Shown piece by piece: positions 9,557 to 18,618 of a stretch of 64,000 nt of DNA. Numbering within the stretch: the first letter of the stretch is position 1; every line of letters begins with the position of its first letter. The position numbers were made by a program, and so were the translations under genes. This DNA is from Poseidonocella pacifica (GTDB lineage: Bacteria > Pseudomonadota > Alphaproteobacteria > Rhodobacterales > Rhodobacteraceae), in contig NZ_FOJU01000005.1 in the NCBI RefSeq assembly GCF_900111875.1, positions 334,613-398,612 of the forward strand. The letters are read 5' to 3'. The notes beneath the pieces were generated by a model. That model had not been told where the DNA came from and did no database searches. It saw only the letters and a list, made by a program, of their open reading frames with translations.

Positions 9557-11383
9557 ATGTCTCTACTGAAAGTCCGTGACCTGAAAGTTCAATTCGAGAC
9601 CTCCGACGGGATGGTCGACGCGGTGAAGGGCGTTTCCTTTGACATCGCGCCGGGTGAGTGTCTCGGGATCGTTGGAGAAAGTGGCTCGGGCAAGAGCCAG
9701 ACATTCCTCGCCGCGATGGGCCTCCTGCCGCCAAACGGACGTGCGAGCGGTTCGGTCGAACTCGAAGGGCGGGAGATGCTCAACATCCCCGTGAAGGAAA
9801 TAAACCGCATTCGGGGCAGCGATATCGGCATGATCTTTCAGGATCCGCTGACGGCGCTTACGCCGCATCTGCGGATCGGCGAGCAGATGCGCGAGGTTTT
9901 GCAGGTGCATCGTGGTTTGCGTGGGGCGCGCGCCCGCGCGATCTGTCTCGAATGGCTGGAAAAGGTCCGCATCCCCGAGGCGCGCCGGCGTCTCGACCAG
10001 TATCCCCATGAATTGTCAGGAGGCATGCGCCAGCGCGTGATGATCGCGATGGCCATGCTCTGCAATCCAAAGCTGCTGATTGCGGATGAGCCGACCACCG
10101 CGCTTGATGTGACGGTACAGGCTGACATTCTCGACCTCATGCACGGGCTTCAGACCGAAGAAGGCACGGCGATCGCGCTCATTACCCACGACATGGGGGT
10201 TGTGGCCCGTATGTGTGACCGGATGCAGGTGATGAAGCATGGCGAATACGTGGAGGCGGGGCCCGCGTCGCAGATCTTCAACGCGCCGAAGTCGGACTAC
10301 ACCCAGAGCCTTCTTGATGCGATGCCGCGGCTGAATGGCGCGGATATTCGCGACGATGTCGCCTCGGACGCCAAGACGCTCTTGGACGTGGACGACATCA
10401 AGGTGCATTTCCCGATCTCGCTCTCGGGCGGGTTGTTCGGGCGAACAGCGGATCTGCGCGCCGTGGATGGTGTGAGTTTTTCCGTACGGCAGGGGGAAAC
10501 GCTCGGCGTCGTCGGCGAATCCGGGTGCGGCAAGAGCACGCTGGCCCGGGCGGTCCTGCAACTGATCGAACCTACCGATGGGCGCGTGACATGGCTTGGT
10601 GACAGTCTGGTAGGCCGGGACCGAGCCGACATGAAGCGGTTCCGCAAAGACCTCCAGATCGTGTTTCAGGATCCGCTCGCCAGCCTCGATCCGCGCATGA
10701 CCATCGAAGCGTCAATCGCGGAGCCGCTCAAGACCTTCCGCCCCGATCTCTCGGCGCAGGAACGCCGCCGGGAAGTGGCATGGATGATGGAGCGGGTCGG
10801 GCTCGAACCCTCGATGGTCAATCGCTATCCGCATGAGTTGTCCGGGGGGCAGAACCAGCGCGTCGGGATCGCACGCGCGATGATCAACCGCCCCAAGCTC
10901 ATCATCGCGGATGAGGCTGTCTCGGCGCTCGATGTGTCGATCCAGGCGCAGATCCTCAAGTTGCTGCGAGAGTTGCAGGACGAATTCGGGATCGCGATGA
11001 TCTTCATCAGTCACGATCTTTCGGTGGTCCGGGCGGTCTCCAACCGGATCATGGTGCTCTATCTCGGGCGCGTGGTGGAAATGGCCGATCGCGACGCGAT
11101 CTTCGATTCACCCAAGCATCCCTATACGCGGTCCCTCATCTCCGCCGTGCCGATCCCGGACCCGGAGCTTGAGCGAAACCGTCAACGCCTCAAGCTTCCC
11201 GGAGAGCTTCCGTCGCCGCTCGATCGCAGCGCGGCATTGAGGTTCCTGCCCTCGCGTCTGGAGCAAGGCGACATCGACTATGTGCCCCGTCTGCGTGAGG
11301 AGACGCCCGGCCATCTTGTCGCCGAACACGACCCGCTGGAGTTGATTCTGGGCCGGAGCAGGGCACAAGTCGCGGTGGAATGA
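9557..11383 (+). CDS. Fused OppD-OppF ABC transporter ATPase
   Basis: 608 residues carrying two complete ABC ATPase domains in one chain. Domain 1 has Walker [19 protein letters not shown] and ADEPTTALD; domain 2 has [18 protein letters not shown] and ADEAVSALD. Each is followed by the oligopeptide C-terminal stretch. This equals OppD plus OppF, or the YejF arrangement, so the transporter needs one ATPase gene. In domain 2 the usual DEPT is DEAV, a common variant. ATG 9557 starts one base after the oppC stop. It ends the operon before tRNA-Gln. Confidence 0.94.
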   Translation: MSLLKVRDLKVQFETSDGMVDAVKGVSFDIAPGECLGIVGESGSGKSQTFLAAMGLLPPNGRASGSVELEGREMLNIPVKEINRIRGSDIGMIFQDPLTALTPHLRIGEQMREVLQVHRGLRGARARAICLEWLEKVRIPEARRRLDQYPHELSGGMRQRVMIAMAMLCNPKLLIADEPTTALDVTVQADILDLMHGLQTEEGTAIALITHDMGVVARMCDRMQVMKHGEYVEAGPASQIFNAPKSDYTQSLLDAMPRLNGADIRDDVASDAKTLLDVDDIKVHFPISLSGGLFGRTADLRAVDGVSFSVRQGETLGVVGESGCGKSTLARAVLQLIEPTDGRVTWLGDSLVGRDRADMKRFRKDLQIVFQDPLASLDPRMTIEASIAEPLKTFRPDLSAQERRREVAWMMERVGLEPSMVNRYPHELSGGQNQRVGIARAMINRPKLIIADEAVSALDVSIQAQILKLLRELQDEFGIAMIFISHDLSVVRAVSNRIMVLYLGRVVEMADRDAIFDSPKHPYTRSLISAVPIPDPELERNRQRLKLPGELPSPLDRSAALRFLPSRLEQGDIDYVPRLREETPGHLVAEHDPLELILGRSRAQVAVE

Positions 11384-11477
11384 CACGGGTCCGGCGCTTT
11401 TCTTTGGCGGGTGGGCAAAGTCCCTTCAGATAGGGGTTGAACCCCCGCCAATCCCGCCGTAAATAGCGGCCCACCGT

Positions 11478-11552
11478 TGGGGTGTAGCCAAGTGGTAAGG
11501 CATCGGTTTTTGGTACCGTGTATCGTAGGTTCGAATCCTACCACCCCAGCCA
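11478..11552 (+). tRNA. tRNA-Gln (anticodon TTG)
   Basis: A 75-nt cloverleaf with acceptor TGGGGTG/CACCCCA, T arm GTAGG-TTCGAAT-CCTAC and anticodon loop TTTTGGT (TTG, reading CAA/CAG). The CCA end is encoded. A recombinase gene follows immediately and a diverged copy of the 3' end lies 21.6 kb downstream, so this tRNA is probably the attachment site of an island. Confidence 0.96.
11533..11552 (+). repeat. Candidate left attachment core in tRNA-Gln
   Basis: The T-arm and acceptor 3' end of tRNA-Gln (GAATCCTACCACCCCAGCCA) recur in direct orientation at 33152-33171 with three transitions (17/20). A tRNA 3' end next to an integrase transcribed away from it is the usual layout of an island att site. 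Confidence 0.55.
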
Positions 11553-11680
11553 ATGACTTCAAAAATTCCATACTTCCCTATGGGATAGCCGTTGATCAAG
11601 CGGCCAGCCTCCCGTCTCCACGCGGTCGTGGTTCACAAACTGGTTCACATCGGCAGAAATCTCGCCGGTCCAACCAAGGC

Positions 11681-12244
11681 CGAAGATGGGGTCTTCACCT
11701 CGTCCGGAGGAATCATATTTTCTACTTCCGGCGCCGTTGGCCTCAACCCTTGCATGACGTTGGGGCACCTGAATTTCTCTCCGTCTCACTTCGAACCGAG
11801 ATCCTTTCCGAAGCGGTGAAACAGTCGGCAGACCTGCTCACCCAGATCGAAACGGGAGAGCGGAAATTGACGGCTGAACTGACAAGAGCGCCCGGAAGCG
11901 AATGGCGCACGAAGGTTATGATCCGGGAAATGGTGCGCGAGAGCGTCGCGACGATGCTCGCCCGGCTCGAGGCCCCGTTCGATGCTGACGAAAGCCGCGC
12001 CTACGTGGCTGGCTGCGAGCAGAAAAGGCAGAGTGTAGATAACGCGCTTCGGACGCGGGACTGGCCGGTGGCAGCGGACCTGGGGTCCTCTGCCGCTGCA
12101 CTTGCCGGGCTGGATGAAGACACCTTGGCGCTTCCGGCCATCGCGCGTGAAATCCTGATCAAGACACGCTCCCTGCTGGATGTCGCCCTTCGGGTCGAAG
12201 ACAGCTGTGACGATCCACTGACACTGGGCGGGGCCGTTGCTTGA
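11681..12244 (+). pseudogene. Recombinase N-terminal part, DUF6538-like (broken)
   Basis: An open frame whose residues HLVRRNHIFYFRRRWPQPL and the following LRTEILSEA match the N-terminal DUF6538 domain of large alphaproteobacterial tyrosine recombinases (recalled pattern). The frame is open back into tRNA-Gln, but no ATG or GTG lies between the tRNA and this domain; the only TTG is inside the tRNA. The frame closes at TGA 12242-12244, just where the core-binding part continues in the +1 frame. So the start and the junction are both damaged, or the assembly has errors. The left limit given is the start of recognisable similarity. Confidence 0.6.
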
Positions 12245-14417
12245 AAATGTCGGCCTTGCGCCCGAGCGGAAATCCCTTCTGCCGCCGATGACGCTGACAC
12301 AAGCGATCGAGAAGGCCTCCGAGGAAGCCCCACCGGACGTCGAAACCAAGATCCGGGCCGTTGGAACGCTGGCCCTCTCGTTCTTCGGCGACGTGCCGGT
12401 TTCGATTCTGTCCCACGACCAATGCGTCGACTTCCTGGAGTTCGTCTGGGGCATGCCCAAGAACTGGGGACAGCTCCACGGGAAGAACCGCTTTGAAAGC
12501 GTTGGCAACGGATGCGATCCGCAACAGATCAAGCATGACGCCGACGAGAGCGACAAGGCCATCGTCGCCGACGTCGTGGCGGACATGACCCTTACCATTC
12601 CGGAAAAGAGGTTCCGGCTGGTTCAGGAACTGCGGCCCCGCCTGACCGATGGCTATCTTTTCGTCCAACGGGATATGTTCAATCGCATCGTCCGATCAGC
12701 ATTGGGAGGTGCCGTCGCCGGCCGAGATGTCGATGACGAGAATCGGGTCGTCCCCTCTCACAAGCAGCTTCGCCGCAAGCTCAACAAGTGGCACAAGGAA
12801 GCGAAGACAGAATGCGGGCTTCCCACGCGCATTTCTCGCCCGAAACGCCGCCGGTCCTGGGCACTCGAGCACTTGGTGAAGCTGTTCCTGTCTCCCATCT
12901 ACACAGGCACCAGCTCCCCCAAACAGCGGTGGCGCAAGGCCAAAGCTCAGAGGCGCCAGATTTTCCGAGACGCGCTCTATTGGGTGCCCCTATTCATGGT
13001 CAGTCTGGGCGTTCGTCCAGAGGAAATTCTTCAGCTTAAACTGAAGAACGTCAGGTTCCGCGACAAGGTGCTCTGCATTTTCCTTGGGGAGGATGAGGAT
13101 GAACATATGAAAACAGAGCAATCCCGCCGTATTCTCCCTATTCCGCAACTCATTCTCGATTTGGGCTTTCGCGAATGGGTGGTCGGCAAGATCAAGTCAG
13201 GTGAAACTTGGGCATTTCCCGACGTAGATCCGAGCGAAGCGGATGGGCGGCGTTCGCACAATTTCGGCAAGCGCATGCGCACGCTCCTTGGGCATCTGGA
13301 ACTGCGGTTCAACGACGAGGATGTGTATGCAATGCGCCGCACGCTGTCGTCCAAACTGCTGGCGCTGAAGGTCGAGACGGGCGTCCGTCAACGTATTCTT
13401 GGGCACCTCGAGGGCACGACAGTTGATCGCCACTACTCGGACGACGGGCTCCAGGATCTGAAGGACCTTCTTGATGCGGTGGATTACGGGCTGAAGGTTG
13501 GGCGGGTCCGGTTATTTGGCTTCCCGATTATTGTTGGGTGCTCCACCCCCGTCCTGCCGTCGATCGACGTCTTGATCTCTCTGACAGCTCATGGCGAAGT
13601 TTCAGCCCTTCGCCTGAACGATCCCGAAACCGACGAGAACATATTCGGTGCGCGCGTCGAGGGGAAACCGTTGCCAAAAGAACTGGAAGCCAAGCAGCTT
13701 CCAATCATGTCCGCCCAAGAAATCGCAACGCGTGTCCTGGCCCTCCAGATGGACTATTCCTTCACGCTTCCGACTTGCGAGGCATCGACAGCCAGCTTTG
13801 AACACCTGCTTATTCATGGAGACATGCCGGCGCACCGGCCGACCGAGAATGAGACCGCAGATTCAGAAGAAACAGATGGCAAAAAGACCGATGCGGAGGC
13901 CGAAGGTCATTCGCAACCGACTTGGGCGCGGATCGATCTGAACGAGACGATCGGTATTGATGGCAAATTTCGAATCGGCGACACGGCAATCTGCGCCTTC
14001 CCCCTCAAGCGTCGGAGTCAGGAGCTTACGAGCCCTCGCCCCGGACTCGTGGTCAGTGTTCGCCTGTTATCAGGACGTCGTTATCTGGACATTGCCCATG
14101 GGGCGCCTGCGGGCGACGGCCGACCAGCGCCTCACAAGTTCACCCTCACACAATCGGAGCAGCTCAACGCTGCGTTGCTGCGGCGCCCCACAGTCTTCGA
14201 TCTGAAGCGCCGCATTCTGATAGCTGAGGATGATGCGAGGTTCTTGCACCGAAGGCTGGGCTCCCTCGCAGCTTCGGCTCGCAAACGCCTCGGGGAATCC
14301 ATGCACTTTGTTGGCGACGTATCGCCGCAACCAGTCGCCGAGCAGAAAGCTGGACGCACGACGACGCAGGTTGTGCAGCGTGCCGGAAAAGTCATACGAA
14401 AGCCAACGCCCCTGTGA
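12237..14417 (+). CDS. Tyrosine recombinase with PemK/MazF-like C-terminus
   Basis: Up to 726 residues. About 1-200 is a SAM-like core-binding region; about 240-405 is the catalytic domain, with Arg in SLGVRPEE (near 260), Lys in KTEQSRR, Arg in YAMRRT (where the usual His of HxxR is Tyr), LGH near 388 and the nucleophile Tyr in DRHYS near 399. It is then followed by about 320 extra residues. In these, about 575-690 (GDTAICAFP, SPRPGLVVSV, LLRRPTVFDLKRR) resembles the PemK/MazF-type proteins of alphaproteobacteria. Start is TTG 12237 by frame or ATG 12288; the true N-terminus is probably the upstream broken frame. The stop TGA comes from the end of the inserted IS3 element, so the C-terminus may be cut. 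Confidence 0.72.
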   Translation: MLENVGLAPERKSLLPPMTLTQAIEKASEEAPPDVETKIRAVGTLALSFFGDVPVSILSHDQCVDFLEFVWGMPKNWGQLHGKNRFESVGNGCDPQQIKHDADESDKAIVADVVADMTLTIPEKRFRLVQELRPRLTDGYLFVQRDMFNRIVRSALGGAVAGRDVDDENRVVPSHKQLRRKLNKWHKEAKTECGLPTRISRPKRRRSWALEHLVKLFLSPIYTGTSSPKQRWRKAKAQRRQIFRDALYWVPLFMVSLGVRPEEILQLKLKNVRFRDKVLCIFLGEDEDEHMKTEQSRRILPIPQLILDLGFREWVVGKIKSGETWAFPDVDPSEADGRRSHNFGKRMRTLLGHLELRFNDEDVYAMRRTLSSKLLALKVETGVRQRILGHLEGTTVDRHYSDDGLQDLKDLLDAVDYGLKVGRVRLFGFPIIVGCSTPVLPSIDVLISLTAHGEVSALRLNDPETDENIFGARVEGKPLPKELEAKQLPIMSAQEIATRVLALQMDYSFTLPTCEASTASFEHLLIHGDMPAHRPTENETADSEETDGKKTDAEAEGHSQPTWARIDLNETIGIDGKFRIGDTAICAFPLKRRSQELTSPRPGLVVSVRLLSGRRYLDIAHGAPAGDGRPAPHKFTLTQSEQLNAALLRRPTVFDLKRRILIAEDDARFLHRRLGSLAASARKRLGESMHFVGDVSPQPVAEQKAGRTTTQVVQRAGKVIRKPTPL

Positions 14418-15306
14418 CCTTCCCCCCGGTATCCGGGCCATTGCGAACTGGAATTTTCCACCTTTGAATGGACGAAGGAGGAAGACCCATGAAGCGGAAG
14501 CGTTTCACAGAGTTGGAATGGGACCGTGGCCCCAGCGGGGCCGCGTAAGCCCATGTAAACGAGATCATCGGCGTGCTGAAGGAGAGCGAGGCTGGCGCGA
14601 AGACGGACGACATCTGTCGGCGTCACGGCTTAAGCTCAGCGACGTTCTATAGCTGGCGCAAGAAGTACGGCGGTATGGAAGCTGGCGATGCCAAGCGTCT
14701 GAGAGCCTTGGAAGCGGAAAACGCCAAGCTGAAGCGGATCGTCGCGGACCAGATGCTCGACATGTCCGCGATGAAGGATCTGCTGCAAAAACATTGGTAA
14801 GCCCATGGCGAAGCGACGAGCTGTGGGCTTTCTGATGGCCGAGCGTGGGTTCAGCGAGCGGCGCGCCTGCCGGATCGTTGACCTGGCGCGGTCGGTGCAG
14901 CAATACCGACCGCAGCCGAAAGGCGACGAGGCCGCAATCAAACGCATGAAGGAGCTGGCGTCGGAGCACCGGCGCTATGGCTATCTGCGCCTGCACGCGA
15001 TGCTGCGTCGGGAAGGTCTCGTTGTGAACCACAAGCGCACATATCGGCCTTACACCGAGCATGGCTTGCAGGTTCGCACCAAGAAGCACCGTAAACTGCC
15101 CAGGCGGGATCGCGTAGCACCGCAGGTGCCGGAGAGGCCCATGCAACGATGGTCCTTGGACTTTGTCAGCGATCAGTTGGCTGACTGCCGCCGGTTTCGT
15201 GTGTTGAACATCGTGGACGATCACAGCCGGTTCTGTTCCGGCCAGATCGTCGATGTGTCGATCCCCGGGGCTCGCGTTGCCCGGTTCCTCGATGACCTGG
15301 CTTTGC
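14415..15306 (+). mobile_element. IS3-family element (IS407 type), truncated
   Basis: The left end TGACCTTCCCCCCGG at 14415 looks like an IS407-group terminal repeat and begins inside the recombinase stop codon. It holds a broken orfA and a 3'-truncated orfB. No right inverted repeat was found; recognisable transposase ends near 15306. The element is dead. Confidence 0.72.
14489..14800 (+). pseudogene. IS3 transposase OrfA, interrupted
   Basis: The reading begins MKRKRFTE at ATG 14489 after GGAGGAAG and resumes as IIGVLKESEAGAKTDDICRRHG, the usual OrfA HTH, ending in a leucine-zipper-like stretch and KDLLQKHW. Between them an extra segment of about 47 nt (about 14513-14560) with a GGCCCC-AGC-GGGGCC hairpin introduces a stop and shifts the frame. 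Confidence 0.75.
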
Positions 15307-15416
15307 GCGTTGGGCTGACCATGCCGGTCGCTGCGAACCGGGCTACGCGTGTGCCGAAGAATGCTGTGCAAGGCGTGGCCCCGAGCAGGCTCAGGTTTAG
15401 CACTTGGTCGACATAG
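14805..15416 (+). pseudogene. IS3 transposase OrfB, C-terminally truncated
   Basis: 203 residues. The N-terminal HTH_21 part (SERRACRIVDLARS, HRRYGYLRLHAMLRREG) and the start of the integrase core with the first catalytic Asp (SLDFVSD) are clear. Similarity stops after FLDDLALRVGLT; the second Asp (DNGTE) and Glu are absent, so it cannot be an active transposase. It follows orfA by 4 bp. Confidence 0.8.
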
Positions 15417-15439
15417 CGCCCGGCGCGCGCCCAGGCTGT

Positions 15440-15567
15440 CTTCGACTCGGCGCGCGCTCTGGGTCTTGCTGCATTCCGATCGGCGCCGGGACCGCCGGGT
15501 CAGGTTGTTCGTGGACTACCTATATGACGCAATGGTCGAGCGCCGATCCGACTTCATCGGGGCATAG
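15440..15567 (+). pseudogene. LysR regulator C-terminal scrap
   Basis: The frame ending at 15567 reads RALWVLLHSDRRRDRRVRLFVDYLYDAMVERRSDF, the pattern of the last 30-40 residues of a LysR effector domain. No start or HTH is present, and the sequence before it (15307-15440) matches nothing I recognise. It is probably what remains of a gene replaced by the IS. Confidence 0.45.
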
Positions 15568-15633
15568 AGCGAGATCGACGGCAGGCGATGCAACGCGTCG
15601 AACTTGGCCGTTCACGATTCGCAGAATAAGCTG

Positions 15634-16644
15634 ATGGACATGGGTTACGTAACGTCGCTCTTTGCGCGCAAGATGGTGGCCGCGGCTGGAAACGGCGTCG
15701 ATGCGGACGAGATGCTGACCTCGGTCGGGATCGATCCCGCGGGACCTTGGGAAACTGGACAGATGATCCCGGCAGAGCGCTACTATGACATGCTCGAACG
15801 CATGGCCGAACGGATCGACGTCACCGAACTTCCTGTGCGCACCGGCGCGTCGATGCGGCTCGACGAGTATGGCGCGCTCGGGCTGGCCTTCAAGGCGGCG
15901 ACGACGCTTGGCATGTCCTATGCGCGGGTTGAACGCTACGCCCGGCTCTGGACCAGCGTCGTCGAATACGAGCTGCGGCCGGCCGAGGGAGGCACGCTCT
16001 TCATCCTGCATCGGGCGGGCGAACGGCGCCTCGGGATGCGGCTGTCGAACGAGGCGACTCTTGCGAGCGCCGTGTCGATTGCCCGGCAGGCCAGTTCGGT
16101 GCCGGTCAGGCCCGAGATGGTGCTGGTCCGACATGCCGCACCGCCGTCTATCGCGGCGCATGAGGACTGGTTCGGCTGCCCCGTCCGCTTCGACGCGGAT
16201 CTCGACGCGCTTCTTTTCGCAAACGAGACGCTCGCCCGGCCGAACATCCTCGGCGACGAGGGAATTTCTCGCTACCTTACCTCACATCTCGACGTGGAGC
16301 TGTCGCGAGTCTCGGACGCCCCAGCGGTCGTGAGCCAGACGAAGGATGCCATCGCGCAGGCGCTCAGCGAGGGGACTCCGAAGATGGCGGAGATCGCACG
16401 CAGCCTGGGGTTCAGCGCGCGATCGTTCCACAGGCGCCTCTCCGAACACGGGATGAGCTTTCACGCCCTCACCGAGGAGACGCGCCGCGATCTCGCCGAG
16501 GGGCTTTTGCGCGACGACCGGCATTCCCTGGCCGAGATCGCCTTCCTGACCGGCTTTTCCGAGCAGAGCGCCTTTACTCGGGCCTTCAAGCGTTGGGTGG
16601 GAGTGACACCGGCGACATATCGTAAGGAGCGCGCGTTTCACTGA
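15634..16644 (+). CDS. AraC-family transcriptional regulator (OruR-like)
   Basis: 336 residues from ATG 15634 (ATG 15640 also possible; no strong ribosome site). The N-terminal about 200 residues match the arabinose-binding-like domain of OruR/ArgR-type AraC proteins. The C-terminus has the double HTH: IARSLGFSARSFHRRL and LAEIAFLTGFSEQSAFTRAFKRWVGVTP. It has the same length and architecture as the regulator at 21801-22811. Tandem 16-bp direct repeats lie just downstream, before the NmrA-like gene, the expected layout of an AraC activator and its target. Confidence 0.88.
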   Translation: MDMGYVTSLFARKMVAAAGNGVDADEMLTSVGIDPAGPWETGQMIPAERYYDMLERMAERIDVTELPVRTGASMRLDEYGALGLAFKAATTLGMSYARVERYARLWTSVVEYELRPAEGGTLFILHRAGERRLGMRLSNEATLASAVSIARQASSVPVRPEMVLVRHAAPPSIAAHEDWFGCPVRFDADLDALLFANETLARPNILGDEGISRYLTSHLDVELSRVSDAPAVVSQTKDAIAQALSEGTPKMAEIARSLGFSARSFHRRLSEHGMSFHALTEETRRDLAEGLLRDDRHSLAEIAFLTGFSEQSAFTRAFKRWVGVTPATYRKERAFH

Positions 16645-16653
16645 AGCCTGGCT

Positions 16654-16690
16654 TGGCAACCTCGGTCAAAACCATGGCAAGCGCGGTCAA
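16654..16690 (+). promoter_or_regulatory. AraC-type direct repeat, 21-bp period (set A)
   Basis: TGGCAACCTCGGTCAA at 16654-16669 and TGGCAAGCGCGGTCAA at 16675-16690, 14/16 identical, start-to-start 21 bp. They end 63 bp before the ATG of the NmrA-like gene. AraC activators bind same-face tandem direct repeats like this. The CGGTCA core recurs with the same period at 21746-21803 and 22817-22853. Confidence 0.6.
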
Positions 16691-16753
16691 GACGGGGCCG
16701 GGTTCGACCGGCTATCCCATTGGCTCTTACACCAAAGCCAAGGAGATCCCCCC

Positions 16754-17581
16754 ATGCAGGACCGACCCATTCTTGTCATCGGCGCAACCGGCAAGACCGG
16801 CCGCCGCGTTGCCAGCCGCCTCGAGGCCCGAGGAATCGCCGTCCGTCGCGGCTCGCGCAATTCCACCATCCCGTTCGACTGGGAGGCGCCCGAAACCTGG
16901 GCGCCGGCCCTGACCGGCGTGCGCGCCGCCTACGTCACCTATTTCCCCGACCTCGCCTTTCCCGGCGCGGTGGAAAAGCTCGAGGCGCTTTGCGAGACGG
17001 CCCGCGATGTCGGACTGGAGCATCTCGTGCTCCTGTCCGGCCGGGGTGAATACCATGCCCGGCTGGGCGAGGACGTCGTCCGCGCCTCCGGCGTTGATTT
17101 CACCATCGTTCGCTCTGCCTGGTTCGCGCAGAATTTCTCGGAAGGCTACCTGCGCGATCCGATTCTCGCGGGCGTCCTGCCGATGCCGGGAGGTGACATT
17201 TTGGAGCCGATCATCGACATCGAAGACGTCGCCGACGTCGTTGTCGCCGCGCTGACCGGGGACGGCCACAAGGACGAGGTTTACGAGGTCACGGGCCCGC
17301 GCTTGATGACGTTCGCCGAGATGGCGGCAACGCTGTCGCAGGCCATGGGCCGCGAGATACAGCACCTACCGATCAGCTTCGAGGAGTTCCACGCGAACAT
17401 CGCTCAGGCCGGTGGCGATTTCGTCGCCGATGTCTTCACTGCCATCGCGCGGGAGACGCTCGATGGACGAAACGCGCACACGACTGATGGCGTGATGCGG
17501 GCGCTCGGACACCCGCCCCGCGACTTCGCCGATTTCGCGCTGCGAGCGGTTCAGTCTGGCGCCTGGACCAGCGCCGCCTAA
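16754..17581 (+). CDS. NmrA-like NAD(P)-binding protein 1
   Basis: 275 residues. A Rossmann nucleotide motif GATGKTGRRVA is at the N-terminus, then the atypical-SDR pattern of NmrA/HSCARG proteins (TIVRSAWFAQNFSEG, a C-terminal EVTGPRLMTFAEMA). No SDR Tyr-x3-Lys catalytic pair is apparent, so it may sense redox state rather than catalyse. The ATG follows AAGGAGATCCCCC. It heads a plus-strand run with DUF4345, DUF1772 and P-loop genes. Confidence 0.82.
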   Translation: MQDRPILVIGATGKTGRRVASRLEARGIAVRRGSRNSTIPFDWEAPETWAPALTGVRAAYVTYFPDLAFPGAVEKLEALCETARDVGLEHLVLLSGRGEYHARLGEDVVRASGVDFTIVRSAWFAQNFSEGYLRDPILAGVLPMPGGDILEPIIDIEDVADVVVAALTGDGHKDEVYEVTGPRLMTFAEMAATLSQAMGREIQHLPISFEEFHANIAQAGGDFVADVFTAIARETLDGRNAHTTDGVMRALGHPPRDFADFALRAVQSGAWTSAA

Positions 17582-17607
17582 CCGCCGCCCTTAGAAAGGA
17601 TCACGAC

Positions 17608-18036
17608 ATGTCCACTACCCCCTTCGAGAAGATCGCACTCGGGGTATCCGGCCTCACCGCGCTCGCCATCGGCGGCTTCATCGTCAGCGCGCCGCACGCG
17701 TTCTACGCGAGCTACGGCATCGCGCTGGGACAGGATGCCTCTCTGCTCAGCGAGCTTCGCGCGCCCGGCGCGGCACTCGCCGGCTTCGGCATCCTCATGC
17801 CGCTCGGTATCTGGCGACGCGCGATCCTGCCGGCCTCGGTCGCAGTGGCCCTGACGGTCTTCCTTGCCTTCCCGATCGGGCGACTGGTCGGTCTGGTTCT
17901 CGACGGCCTGCCCTCCGGCAGCGTGATCGCCGCCCTCGTGGTCGAGATCGCCATCGCCGCGCTTCTGGTCGCCGCGTTCCGACGCCGGCTCAAGGGGCCA
18001 GCCCTCCAAGCCCACGCAGCACACCCCGTGCGCTGA
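17608..18036 (+). CDS. DUF4345-type membrane protein
   Basis: 142 residues, about four hydrophobic segments (starting ALGVSGLTALAIGG-like and ending IAALLVAAF). The overall pattern fits DUF4345, small inner-membrane proteins of unknown role. It lies 26 bp after the NmrA-like gene with AAAGGATCAC before its ATG, so it is co-transcribed. Confidence 0.65.
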   Translation: MSTTPFEKIALGVSGLTALAIGGFIVSAPHAFYASYGIALGQDASLLSELRAPGAALAGFGILMPLGIWRRAILPASVAVALTVFLAFPIGRLVGLVLDGLPSGSVIAALVVEIAIAALLVAAFRRRLKGPALQAHAAHPVR

Positions 18037-18097
18037 CCATGTATGCGGCGCGGCTCTTCTCGTCGCGCCGCCCCATCAGGCGAAGGAGTCCAGACCG

Positions 18098-18601
18098 ATG
18101 TCGCCCCTCGTCTTCTACCTCGCTCACTTCGCCGTTCTCGCCTACGCACTGGTCGGTGGCGTCTTCCTCGCTTTTTCCGATTTCATCATGCGTTCCCTGT
18201 CGCTCACCAGCGGCCACGGCGGCGCCGAGGCCATGCAGGTGATCAATCGCGAGGTCTTCCGCTGGGTCTTCATGGCCCTCTTCCTCGGGCTGGCGGCGGT
18301 GTCGCTGGTGCTGTTCGCCCATGCCGCGCTTCGGCTTGACGGCCCTCCGGCAATGCTGATCGCCACGGCCGGTCTCGTTTATCTGCTCGGCTGCTTCGCC
18401 GTCACGGTGGTCTTTAACGTGCCGATGAACGAGGCGCTGGCCGGGATGGACCTGTCGCAGGCGTCCACCATAAGCTACTGGACCGGCACCTACCTGCCGC
18501 GCTGGACTTTCTGGAACACGGTCCGGACAATCGCCTGCGGACTGTCGGCGGCGCTTCTGCTTTTCGGATTGATGACGCTGTCCCAGACGCAGCCTGCGTA
18601 A
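18098..18601 (+). CDS. DUF1772 (anthrone-oxygenase-like) membrane protein
   Basis: 167 residues, four membrane helices. The NVPMNEALAG motif and WTFWNTVRT near the C-terminus are typical of DUF1772, a family with anthrone-oxygenase-like folds but no firm bacterial function. ATG 18098 follows GCGAAGGAG. It is the third gene of the NmrA1 operon. Confidence 0.75.
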   Translation: MSPLVFYLAHFAVLAYALVGGVFLAFSDFIMRSLSLTSGHGGAEAMQVINREVFRWVFMALFLGLAAVSLVLFAHAALRLDGPPAMLIATAGLVYLLGCFAVTVVFNVPMNEALAGMDLSQASTISYWTGTYLPRWTFWNTVRTIACGLSAALLLFGLMTLSQTQPA

Positions 18602-18618
18602 CACAAAGGGGATGATAC

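Noticed and set aside
12237..12244. Programmed +1 frameshift in the recombinase
   Set aside because: GTT GCT TGA offers no good re-pairing for the preceding tRNA and no upstream stimulator was seen; decay or sequencing error is simpler.
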